Part shown: positions 1 to 9,998 of the stretch, one piece after another
Layout of the letters: each line of letters starts with the position of its first letter
How positions within the stretch are numbered: the stretch's first letter is position 1
Assembly: GCA_947579665.1 (NCBI GenBank)
Contig: OX388352.1
Coordinates: forward strand, 71,710,113 to 71,774,112
Direction: 5' to 3'
Length of the DNA: 64,000 nt
DNA from: Sympetrum striolatum
Taxonomy: Eukaryota > Arthropoda > Insecta > Odonata > Libellulidae
The notes under the pieces: model-generated
The model's database searches: none
Seen by the model: only the letters and a program-made list of their open reading frames with translations
What the model was told of the DNA's origin: nothing
Program-made: the position numbers and the translations under genes

Positions 1-31
1 ATAAAATTACAACAAGCATTTTTTAACCCCA

Positions 32-234
32 GATTTTAAGGTTGGTGACCTTGTAGTCTGCCAGAACCATCCGATAAGTTCTTAACTTAAGGGTAAAACG
101 GCTAAACTAGAACTCTATGGTGTGGACCATTTAAAATTATGAAGTGTATAATGCCCATTACTGTGGCATTAAGAATTAGTCCTCAACAAGAAAAAATATG
201 CCCTGTTTCTCAAATTAAAAAATGTTATTCATGA
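32..234 (+). pseudogene. Gypsy-like integrase C-terminal relic
   Basis: This is a short decayed piece of an LTR-retrotransposon integrase, the enzyme that inserts the cDNA copy into the genome. The readable frame begins DFKVGDLVVCQNHPISS, passes an in-frame stop, then continues KLELYGVDH. The pattern of phi-x-x-GD-x-V followed by a basic stretch and a G-V/P-D/Y motif is the usual C-terminal beta-barrel end of Ty3/gypsy-type integrases. The frame closes at a TGA after CYS. No LTR, RNase H or catalytic core lies inside the window; the rest would be left of position 1. The family assignment rests on a short stretch, so confidence is moderate. Confidence 0.5.
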
Positions 235-261
235 TAGTTATTATTATATATATATTATATT

Positions 262-590
262 ATTCTTGTCTGGTCTCCATTTTATGAAGAAAATACACAA
301 ATTCTGGAGCAAGTTCAACAAAGATTTGTTAGATCCCTTGCTTATCGTTTTAAGTTTGCCCATCTAGGATATGAAGATAGACTGACTATATTAGAAATGG
401 AAACATTAAAGATGAGAAGATCAATGTTCCTCACAGAGCTACTAGAAGTATAGTTCCTTTCCAGATCGCATATCATAAACTAAACTTCAGCTATTTTACA
501 CCATTGTCAAGGTTCATGAGAGATGCAAATGATGTTGATTTCTTCAATTTCTCTATTTTTGAGTTAAAGAAAATACTTCACCAATCTTGA
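262..590 (+). pseudogene. Non-LTR retrotransposon RT C-terminal relic
   Basis: This is the C-terminal end of a non-LTR (LINE) reverse transcriptase ORF. The first segment (262-453) carries the pattern VWSPFY, then QILEQVQQRFVRSL, then GYEDRL and LKMRR, which is the conserved post-RT region (W-x-P, v-Q-r-r-F-x-R, Y-x-x-R-L, L-e-x-R-R) of CR1/jockey-type elements. A stop at 451-453 and a frame change follow. A second segment from about 471 reads on to FNFSIFELKKILHQS and a stop at 588-590, the usual short C-terminal tail of these proteins. The polymerase catalytic part is absent, so this is a 5'-truncated, frameshifted dead copy. Confidence 0.72.
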
Positions 591-769
591 CTCTGATCTG
601 ACCAGAAATGTCTTAGTATAATTAGAAAATATTCATAACACTGAGAATTTGTATGTTTCTATCCTTAATTATATGATTTGAATGCAAAATTTATATAAAT
701 GTTAATATCATATATGGTTTATTATATACTGTTCATTGAAATCCATCATTTGACTTGTTTTTATTTTTG

Positions 770-835
<66 letters not shown>

Positions 836-1002
836 GTTTTATATTTTGTTCTTGACAAACTGTATTTAAAAGTTATATTTTACATGCCTTATATATTGTC
901 ATTAATCTGTTGTGTGATTTGTATTTTTGTATGTGTACTTTTATATATATTGTAAAAGGTAATTGGGTTTACAAGACTCGTAATAAAGTATTATTATTAT
1001 AA
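591..1002 (+). mobile_element. 3' UTR and (TTA)n tail of the LINE relic
   Basis: This is the presumed untranslated 3' end of the preceding LINE relic. It contains a (TA)n microsatellite and ends near 980-1002 with AATAAAG followed by TATTATTATTAT, a short-repeat tail typical of non-LTR elements that lack poly(A). Similar A/T-rich triplet tails end other LINE scraps in this window (36.4, 48.1 and 53.0 kb). The right boundary is inferred from the tail; I did not find a convincing target-site duplication. Confidence 0.5.
775..832. repeat. (TA)n microsatellite
   Basis: About 29 nearly uninterrupted TA dinucleotides. Any reading frame across it (Tyr-Ile repeats) is an artefact of the repeat. Confidence 0.96.
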
Positions 1003-1330
1003 GATATCATTGATCATTTGGTCGAAAAGCAATTTTTATGTAATTAATTATAAGAGTGGTCTATATACAGCCAACATTTGTCAATACCATGAGTGAAACT
1101 TTCTCTCATGATGAGTTTGGCTTATCTAAATATTCTTAACTATGTAAATCACCTGATGTTCTGTTTTTGATCACTTCCAGCTTGAAAGATGGGATTTTGT
1201 AATTTGGCGTAGAAGTTGGAATCTCATAGCCCAGGGAAATTGATTTCCACCCAGTTACCACCTAGCTTTAAAATACTCACCAATGTAGCTTTTAAATCAA
1301 GCTAGTAAAATACTGGTTATCCAACGATAA

Positions 1331-1519
1331 ATGGAAATATTTATGATGAAAAATAACAATTTCTACTTTTTCCACAGTATATATTAAAAACAATAAATGG
1401 AAACAAAACACGACTCGTTTCAATCTCTGAAACTAGTCGTGTTTTGTTTCCATTTATCGTTTTTAATAAATACTGTAGAAAAACTAAAAATTGTTATTTT
1501 TCATCATGACGTATTTCCA
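1331..1519. repeat. 190-bp hairpin (palindromic MITE-like element)
   Basis: The two arms (about 1331-1414 and 1435-1519) are near-perfect reverse complements around a loop of roughly 20 bases. The arm core contains AAATGGAAACAAAACACGAC and its complement. The outermost matched bases are ATGGAAATA on the left against TATTTCCAC on the right. Such long foldbacks without coding capacity are typical of small non-autonomous DNA elements. No clear target-site duplication was identified, so the superfamily is open. Confidence 0.85.
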
Positions 1520-1994
1520 CAAGACATCCCCAGAGACTGTTAATTTTATTGGAATTATTTACTTTGCTATTTATATTTAATTCACTGTTGTGTCAATTTT
1601 GATAATATTCATGACTAAATTTTTTAAGCTTTGAAGGAAAATATTTGTATTTTTCTTTCAAATAGCTATGTGGAATAATTTTATAAAAAAATAGTAATAA
1701 CAAATTCAGCAGCTTTCTTGCATGTGGTAAAGAACTACTCAGAGAAAAATGCAAAAATCCTATCCCTTATGAGATTGATGTTTGCAGTCATTATTACATG
1801 GACAGACATACGAAGGGAGACAAAACTAATTATATATCTTTATATAAACTTTTTAATTTGCTGCATACTTGTCACTCATTAAATATCTTGCAGAAAAATA
1901 TCAAGTTCAACTAAAAGCATTTATGTCTTAAAAAATATAAGTCTGTAACTATTACGAAAGTGTCATTTTCCATTTTTACCTAACAATATGTAGG

Positions 1995-4115
1995 CATGTT
2001 TTGTTTAGGGTAGACATTGATGACATTTTCGATCAGTTTCAGGATTTGATGGGTGATAGAGTGATGTTGAAGAAGCCCATTCGCACGGGTAGTATAATTT
2101 TGTTTTGTTTAACACGTAAGAGGATTTTCTTAAGGATGATCTTCTCGAAAGTTTTAGAAAGTGTGGATAATAGGGTGATTGGTCTGTGGTTACTGATGAT
2201 TATGGGGTCTTTTTGAAGTTTGGGTAAAAGAGTTACTGTACCAATTTTCCAGGAGGAAGGGAAATAGAGGGTGAGAAAGCAGGTATTGAAAAGGTTTACC
2301 AGAAGTGCCGCAAAGTGAGGGCAATTTGCCAGATGTTTAAGAATTTTGTTGGAAAAAGAATTAGGTCCTGGGGCTTTATGGATATTAAGGGATGATAAAA
2401 TTCAAATAATTTAGGAAGAGTTGGTCGAAAGAGGGCGATCAGATGATGGAGTAATAGCAATAAGGTTGTTTAAAACTGTTATGCGTTCGTCGAATGGCTG
2501 TTAAGGGAAGTCATTGGACATAGAGTTGCTCAGGAAGTCCACTGCAAAATCTTCTTTATCTGCTGGGTTGCAATTCAGAGAATTATTCATATGGAGAGGT
2601 TGGATTGATGGTTTGCCTTTGGTGAAAGATTTTCTAATTTTCTAAAGTGAATTATTGTCGAAGGAAAAAGTGGAAACAAATTGATGCCATTTTTTGGAGC
2701 TAAATTCTTTGATCAATTGTTTAATGGAGGCATTTAAGCATTTGAATATGATGAAATCAAGAGGATGACGATAAGTTTGGTATTGCCTTCTAATCCTACT
2801 TCTGGCTGTAATTCGCTGCGTAATATAAGAAGAAAGAGGGATATTATGATGGGGAATAACTGGGGAGGAGAATATAGCAGAGCTTTTGGCAGAAGCAATG
2901 AGATCATTGAGGAGGGAGATGTGTATGTCGATACTTTCCTGAGATGCAGGAAGATCAATGAGAGGATAGTGGAGAATTTTATTAGAGATGAAAGAAAAAA
3001 TTTTTCCAATTAATTTTGTCCACAAATTGAGGTTCAGACGTGGAAGTGAAGCCTTCAACACAGCAAACAATAGAGAAATGATCTGAAAGAATATCATGAT
3101 AAACAATTGATGGAGAAAGATTTTGGAAATTAGAGATAATAGTAAAGTCAAGTAGGTCTTGGTTGGCTTTATTGAAGAAGGTAACTGAGAAGGGCGAATG
3201 TACAACAAGATAAGAACTATGCAGAAACCTATGGAGAGTAATGTTGTTACTATTGGATTGGAAAGAGCCCCAAAGAGGGTGTTTGCAGTTCCAGTCACCT
3301 ATAAAAATAGAAGTAGAATCGAAAGAGGTAAGGATTGAGAGTTCATATTCAATAATTTTTAGTATACTATAGATACAGAAAATATTGACAAGTTCATTAT
3401 TGGCAGTGATCTGTATTCCTAACATAATAAGGCTTTTGCATTTGGGAATAGGAAGGGTTTGATAAGAAATATTTTTATTTATCAACATAGCCAAACCTGG
3501 ATGGCGATTCGACATTCAGTCGGGTGATATTAGGCTGTGGCGAGTAGAACTTAGTAATTGAGTGAAGATGGGTTTCCTGAAGGCAAGCTATATGGATGTT
3601 GGCGTCATTATAAAAATCTAAAAGCTCAGATTCATATCATTTCAAACTGCAACAGTTCTGAGAAAGAAAATTCATTTTTGAATAATCCATTAAAGAAGTT
3701 GAAGTCTTTTGTAAGGAATGATAAAATTTTGGATTGTATGGTCAGGGCAGTGGAAACTTTGCTCCAGGTGTTTATAACAAATTCCAACAAACCACTTCCG
3801 GGGAAGTTAAGGAAAGAGGGGAAACGATCAGAGGGATGGGCAGGGGGAGGAGGAGGAGATGGATGCTGGGTGCGTGCTGTATAGCTGGTAGAGAGGGTAT
3901 GTAAAGTGAGAAAAGCTTTTCGAGAATTTAGGTCTGGAGAAGGATTAGCATTAGGGTTTGCTTTGTCTCTGGTAGCTTGGACTTTGTGAATCATGGTGGT
4001 TCTTATTTCCTTATACATGGGACATCCTTTAAAGGTTGGAGTATGGTTGCCTTTACAGTTAGCGCATTTAAGGGTGGTAAGGTTATGATGAGGGCAGGAT
4101 TGAATGGATTGAAAG
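1995..4115 (-). pseudogene. Jockey-like non-LTR retrotransposon relic (ORF1 end, endonuclease, RT start)
   Basis: On the minus strand, reading from about 4110 downward, the relic shows first the end of ORF1: a Gag zinc-knuckle segment KCANCKGNHTPTFKGCPMYK, typical of jockey-type ORF1. After a frame change near 3600 comes the apurinic endonuclease start with ACLQETHLHS (catalytic ETH). The block 3515-2982 follows, with IFIGDWNCKHPLWGS (GDxNxxHxxWGS), the next conserved block, and DILSDHFSI (SDH) at its end. Further down lie the linker and the RT fingers: HKAPGPNSF, FPSSWKIGTVTLLPK and ITLLSTLSKTFEKIIL. The copy stops near 1995, before the YxDD palm motif. At least four frame breaks make it inactive. 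Confidence 0.87.
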
Positions 4116-4895
4116 ATAGATTATTAGCAAGGTTAGGCCCGTGTGGGCCTCTCTTCCGCCTAACCTCGTATGTCGTTACAATTTTACAAAATAAAATGAA
4201 TTATAAACAAAAAGAAAGAATAGGATGTGGGAAAAAATCTTTGCAACTGAAAGTTGTCAAAGAAAAAACCCACATTGAGGTAAAACAATCACAAAGAAGA
4301 GGGTGAAAAAACCGCAAAAATACATATATAACATTAAGTTAAATATATATGTTATTAAACATACTTAATAAAAAGAAGAAGTTAAAAGTAAAAATAAAAA
4401 GAAACATCAAAAATCATTTCGTTCAGCGGCTTCACCAAGCCGGTTGCGTTATTCTCAGCACAGGAGTCCCGTGTGTTGTTAAAGCCCTGGAAAAAAGTAT
4501 TAAAAACTGAAGATAAGTAAATAAATACTGTAAATTTATGTATAGGTTGTTGGGATGTGGTATTCTTATAAATACTGCGCAAGAGACGAATGCACTCAAT
4601 GTCTATCCATTTATTCTCTAGAAGTTGTTTGCATTGTACAAGCTTTTTGCTGGTAAGTTCATCGCTAACGCCCGTCACACACTTGGCGAATTTTTCCGAG
4701 AGCGGAATATTTACCGCTTCCGCATATAAGAATAGAAGGGTTTACACTCGAAGCAGAGAAATCGCTGCTTCCACCTCGAGGTCACCTTATTCTCACTTGC
4801 ACGGAATCGTGAGAGGAAGTGTGTTTTAAACCTTGTCTTTGATTGCTTAAGTTTCATTCTTTAAAGTGTGTTCATTTGTTTTAAGTATACGCTGC
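4116..4895. other. Gene-free stretch
   Basis: No supported gene. A 30-base inverted repeat (GGTTAGGCC / GGCCTAACC-like, around 4132-4170) lies at the edge of the jockey relic. The short open frames here have no family features and normal AT-rich composition. Confidence 0.6.
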
Positions 4896-5306
4896 GTTAG
4901 GTACCGTTAGAGATGATTAGTTTTTGGAGTAAATCAGTTCACCGGAAGTCGAGGTTAATTTTTCGAAGCTCGTTTCCGTTTTTGCAAAATATCTCCATAA
5001 ATATGATATATAGGTAAAACTATTAAGTACTAAAGTTTCAGAAAATGTAATTTACTATAGCTTTTATTTGAAACATTTTTTGTATCACTGATTGTTTAGG
5101 AGTTATTCGCGAAATACCGATAAACCGGAAGTTGCTGATTATTTACCTTGTGCGCGCTCTAACATGAAAATTGTTTGTCTTAGAAACACTAAAATTCATA
5201 TATAGCTCTTTGGTAGGTGCCTTTAGAGTTGGCCAGTTTTTGGAGAAAATCGGTTCATCGGTAGTCGAGATTTATGTTTCGAAGCTCGTTTCCGTTTTTG
5301 CAAAAT
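4896..5306. repeat. Pair of ~95-bp direct repeats, 316 bp apart
   Basis: Positions 4896-4990 and 5212-5306 are diverged direct copies. They share GTTTTTGGAG, AAATC-GTTCA-CGG, AGTCGAG and a well-conserved end, CGAAGCTCGTTTCCGTTTTT. The DNA between does not align well, apart from a weak third trace near 5110 (ATAAACCGGAAGTTG). Function unknown; probably two copies of a dispersed element or a partial tandem duplication. Confidence 0.7.
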
Positions 5307-7420
5307 TTCTTCTAAAAATCTGTTTTATTTGAAAACAAATCGATAACAACCATCGTTTTGGAGTCGTATTTTAATTAACCAATAATATGGCTATTGTGAC
5401 ATGTTTTCGTTAAAATATCGTTTTCATTCATTCCATTTCATAATAATGTTATTTACAACATGATTACTATATTTCTTCAAAGTTTTATTTGGAAGTTGAT
5501 TTGGAATTTGAAACACGCGTATTTATTTCAAAATAATTGTTCAATTGAAATTGTTTCGTGCCGTTATTGATTACTCTTCACAATAACAATAAAGTTCGTA
5601 ACTATGGGTTTGTTTACATGGCAAACAATGCAATGCAAGGGTCTTTTGCTCACACTCTTGCTGTAGAACCGATTGCTAAGGTTTAAAGGTTTTCTTCTTT
5701 GTTTTCTTTCTCCATTTGTCTTCTTTCTTTGTTTTCTTATGGGTATATTAATGATTTTCGTCATTATCTGTTACTTTTTAAGTTTCCACTGTTTAAATGT
5801 GTGGTCATTATTTTTATTAATCGTTTGTGTTGTTCGTGTGTTATTTTGCTCTTCGTTCGTATTTAGATTTTGAGGAAGAAATACTATATGGAGAGTGTCA
5901 TGTGCTGGCTACATCAGATTTTTAAAAATACAAAAAAGACCGACAAAAAGTTCTTGCCCTATGGCTGTTCCTTCACCGCAGGAACAGAATATGAAAGAAT
6001 CGTATATTTTGGATCCATCCAACCAACCAAAAAAGAGCTGAACTAGGTTCCTTATTTACATTATACGTAGACTTGAGGAATGATGTAATTAAGTTATTGA
6101 ATTATTTTCGAATTTCGATTTCACATTTTTACTAACTGCTAGGAAGGCTGAAAGATAGCATTCAAAGGAAAATTACCAAGTATAGGAATTGCATTGAACC
6201 TGTGGAAATGCTAGCAGTAAAATTGAAGTAAGTTACTCTGGTGTGCAATGGGCACATTTTAAAATAAATTTAATCCCTTAACGCCAGCTTCAGTATAAAT
6301 TACGGACCACTGCCGTTATGTACTGCATTCGTCATATTTATTTAACTATTAATTAGTAAATGAACCCTTGTCGAAGTAACTAAAAAAACGATCTTACGCT
6401 TTAGGAACAACCACTTTCGGATAGGTTAGCACAATGAGGAAATAATTACTGAAATGACAAGAGTTGCAACGAAAAAGTTATTTCGATGAAAGCGAGGCAT
6501 GACCTTTATTGTGAACAGTACGAGAAAAGAACTTCGCACTTACCTGCATAGATATCACTTAATTTACGAATTTGCAAGTTTAGCATAAACCAGCGAATGT
6601 GCTCGAGAAAGACTATCTTACCTTTCTTAGGCGTCCAGATACAACTACAGCGTTGATGACTAAGCATTGGCTCCGGATAGTCACTATGTATTAGAAAATA
6701 GAAAGCTTAGTCAGGATCGTGACAACACCACGGAGACTAATTACATTTTTTCTGAAGACCTCAAGGTCAACTGTTTAGACTTGATAAAAATATTTGAATG
6801 CTTATCACAAAATAAAATAGTAAAAATATCAATGAAGGTAAATTAAAAATCTATTGTCACTAACGAAGAGGTGGAATTTACTGAAAAACTCCTCTGACAC
6901 TTCTCTTCATTGCTGAACTGTAGGAAAGTTTCATTATGTCTGGCAGCTCCTTTTTCAGTATCTAGAGTACTGGAGAAGGACAACAGTTTTGTGTTTCCTT
7001 GTGTTTACGAAATATTTAGGATTGGCTCTTTTTACTTTTTAACCTCCCCAAATCGTGTTGGTGTGTCGGGTCTCGCCGCACCCTTGCTTTCACGCATACT
7101 TTATTCCTCATCACCCTCTTATCCCCTATTATTCAAATCAGGCATTATTTTATTTTATGTTTAATTTCGTAGGCCCGTTAAATACCATATATCACTTTTA
7201 TTTGTGTTCATGAATTTTACCACAGTGGGTCATCACCGCTAAAGGCGCGAACTCCTTGATTGTGCTTAACATTCTTAAGTTAATCTCGATGCATTCTTTA
7301 CCGGGTGTGTTTGATCGAGCGGCATCGAAGCCACTCATATTACGAAGGCGAACGTATTTACTCGGGAAATGATATTGATAAATAATTCTGAGTCTATATA
7401 ATAGGAGTAAAATTTGCTTG
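5307..7420. other. Gene-free AT-rich stretch
   Basis: I see no supported gene. The open frames of 60-85 codons in this stretch have no recognisable motif, no plausible splice continuation and low-complexity composition. Confidence 0.55.
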
Positions 7421-8300
7421 CATTCTGCGAGCATATTGATGATACAAATTTTAAGTCGATATCATATCGAGAAGGTTCTCAAAAGAAAAACAAGGAATGA
7501 GATTTAAAATCTTCTTAAATTTGCCATAATTTATTTTATGTAGGAGAAATTTGTACCCACCTGGCGTCGAACTCAATCACGTTTGATGCCAATTTTATAG
7601 ATGTGAATACAAAAAAACACATTTTCTGAGAAATTAGCGATTTTGAATTCCCTATCCTACCGGAATATAGCTTGTATTTATTACTTTAACTTTAATACTT
7701 TCAAATAGTTGAGACCTCTGGTGTCTAACCCAGAATCTTTTGGAAGATGTGAGTACATAAAACGCCCTGATAGAATCAAAACTTATTTAATTCAAATTTT
7801 GAAGTCGACATCTTAGCGGGAATATCCTAAAATAAGACTTCGTTATCCCCACATGATTGCATTGGGTAATGTAAATGGCACCCTGGGATCAAACATAGAA
7901 CAATCTGGGAAATATTAAACAGCGTATATAAGATTTATTGATGATATCTGTTCATATGCCGGGTTTCAAGTTTCCATGTTATCGGGAAGGGGTACAAAAA
8001 AATTAAATATCGTGGCGATTTTAATTTTAAAGACGCCTGGTGTCGAACCCAGGACTTAATGGCAGATGTAAATACATATTATAACTTTGTCGGACTTGAT
8101 CTTAATTAATGCAAAGTTTGAAGTCTATGTCATACCGGGAAGGAACTAAAATAGGATACCCTTATCCCCATTAGAATTGCATTGAGGAATGTAAATAACT
8201 CTCTGGGATCGAACCAAGGACCACCAGTAAAACGTATGTGTTGCTTTAGCAGAGACCAACGGAGTAACTATAGGTGGTGCAACGTACAACTGCCTGTCAC
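7420..8300 (-). repeat. ~160-bp tandem repeat array with tRNA B-box-like core (copy 1)
   Basis: The motif TGG(T/C)GTCGAACCCAGGA or a variant recurs near 7565, 7722, 7886, 8041 and 8208, spaced 157, 164, 155 and 167 bp. On the minus strand it reads TCCTGGGTTCGACACCA, and its core matches the RNA polymerase III B-box consensus GGTTCGANNCC. Alternate units resemble each other more (compare 7846-7895 with 8160-8215), so the higher-order unit is a ~320-bp dimer. The same family recurs at 29.6-31.7 kb. It may be a tandemly amplified tRNA-derived SINE or a satellite; no intact tRNA fold is seen. Confidence 0.72.
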
Positions 8301-8337
8301 CTCGAGTGATCGTAACTAGGAGTGTAGCCGGAGGTGG

Positions 8338-8530
8338 TGCAACCCAACCCAACCCAAACCCAACCCAAACCCAACCCAACCCAACCCAACCCAACCCAAC
8401 CCAACCCAACCCAACCCAACCCAACCCAAACCCAACCCAACCCAACCCAACCCAACCCAACCCAACCCAAACCCAACCCAAACCCAACCCAACCCAACCC
8501 AACCCAGCCCAACCCAACCCAACCCAACCA
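8338..8530. repeat. (CCCAA)n / (CCCAAA)n simple repeat
   Basis: About 190 bp of CCCAA pentamers with interspersed AAACCC variants, giving strict strand asymmetry (C-rich top strand, GGGTT on the bottom strand). All frames are open only because of the repeat and are not genes. The bottom strand has many G-triplets and could form G-quadruplexes. It differs from the canonical insect telomere repeat (TTAGG). Confidence 0.96.
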
Positions 8531-9998
8531 AGGTCTTGTAGGTCTTCTTTTAAAGGGCGCGTTGGAAGGGGTGGACTCTAAGGGGTAGTTGGAGGTAATA
8601 GTCCCATCGGAATTCCTGCCGTTTACAATCGATGTCAATCAGTCACTATTTTTCTAGAATGACTTGGAGTAGTCAAAATGTCAGTATCATGCGTCTGATT
8701 TATTCCTTCATTTCCGGGCGACTAGTGCGAGGTTTTTTCTCTTTTCAAGATGGCGGATGTGGATGATGCTGAATTTGACTCTGTAGTATTCGGTACGTTC
8801 GAATTTTCGAGAGATATCTGATGTTTTTGAGAGCATTGCCTGAACCCGCACTCCGGCGGGAGAGCGATGGTGGTGAGGTTACGGAAGGGATGGAATCGAC
8901 CCCCCTCCTTAAAGGCCATCACTCAGAATACGGTGATGGACCAAGTGAGGGGAAAACATATTGGGCAATGTAAGTGTACCAGTCAAGTAAAACAAAAAAG
9001 AAGAATAAACTACTTAAAGGAACTACACTACAAGAAGGTATAACTATAATGATAGAAAAAAATAATTGAAGAAAGAATAGAAAAGAAAGGAGAAAGGGAG
9101 GATCTCACCCAAAATCGGGAGTGAACGAAACAAAACCAAACGAAGAAGCCACAGACGAGGAGCACGCAGGAAACACGTCCGAACGCTGCGAAGTCTAAAG
9201 TGTGTGTGTCGCAATTTCTTGTTTTACTTACCTGATGATGAGGCAAGGCCTCGAAACTTAGGTCGTATCATTCCTAAAAAAGTGGTCTAGTAAATGTTTA
9301 AGTTGTTATGGATTTTGACACGTTAATAAGTACCAAGGTATTAATCCTGACTCTGTATCAAATATTATCAAATCTGTACTCGCGAATGATTAAAAGAAAA
9401 GATGAAATATTTTTCACCCATTTCACCTTCGTCACATCAACCTCATCCCACCAAAGATGACATCTTTCTTTAATCAAATTATTTATAAATATTACATTGG
9501 ATAACATGCCTGCAAATAAGTTGCATTGTAATGTAACCTCATCTCAAATCTTTAAAAACTTCAGTAGTTTCAGTATTACCCTACAATTCAGCCAACTTCA
9601 CTAAACACTCCCTTTTACGAGATAAAAAGAACATAATTCAGGTTACTCCAAAAAGTAGAGGGTTTTTAGTTTCGCAGTGGTTCGACAGTATAGTATTATC
9701 TCATTAAAAGGAAACCAAGGCTAAAATATTCCTATAATACATATAAACTGCTCTGAGGGAGCTAACTGGATGAACCACCTCTCAAGTGGCTTCAATATTT
9801 GAAGACTTGCGCAATCGATTGGTTCTCAGGCAATGGAGTGTGAAGCCCCCAGGAGAGGCATTCAACAGGTTCTGCATCGTATCCTAACTGTACTCGAAGA
9901 AGGGAAAGGGATCCGCACCAGTATCTTCAACTATCAAATAAAACACCTTTTTAATTATTATCCATTTAATTTCTAAACATATAAGTACAAATTAGGGA
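8531..9998. other. Gene-free stretch
   Basis: No supported gene. Around 9226-9260 there is a fragment with CCTGATGATGAGG and CCTCGAAAC, resembling the GGTTTCGA-type MITE ends seen at 58.7 and 63.9 kb. Nothing else is recognisable. Confidence 0.5.

Noticed and set aside
755..955. 66-codon frame across the (TA)n tract
   Set aside because: Generated by the microsatellite.
6910..7164. 84-codon plus-strand frame with a hydrophobic start
   Set aside because: No ATG-context, domain or conservation signal; likely chance.
7420..8300. CRISPR array (regular spacing of a short motif)
   Set aside because: The units are diverged along their whole ~160 bp and there are no short identical repeats with unique spacers; the genome is eukaryotic.
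8146..8638. Several overlapping frames of Gly-Trp-Val or Pro-Asn-Thr repeats
   Set aside because: They are translations of the (CCCAA)n simple repeat; all frames are open for that reason alone.
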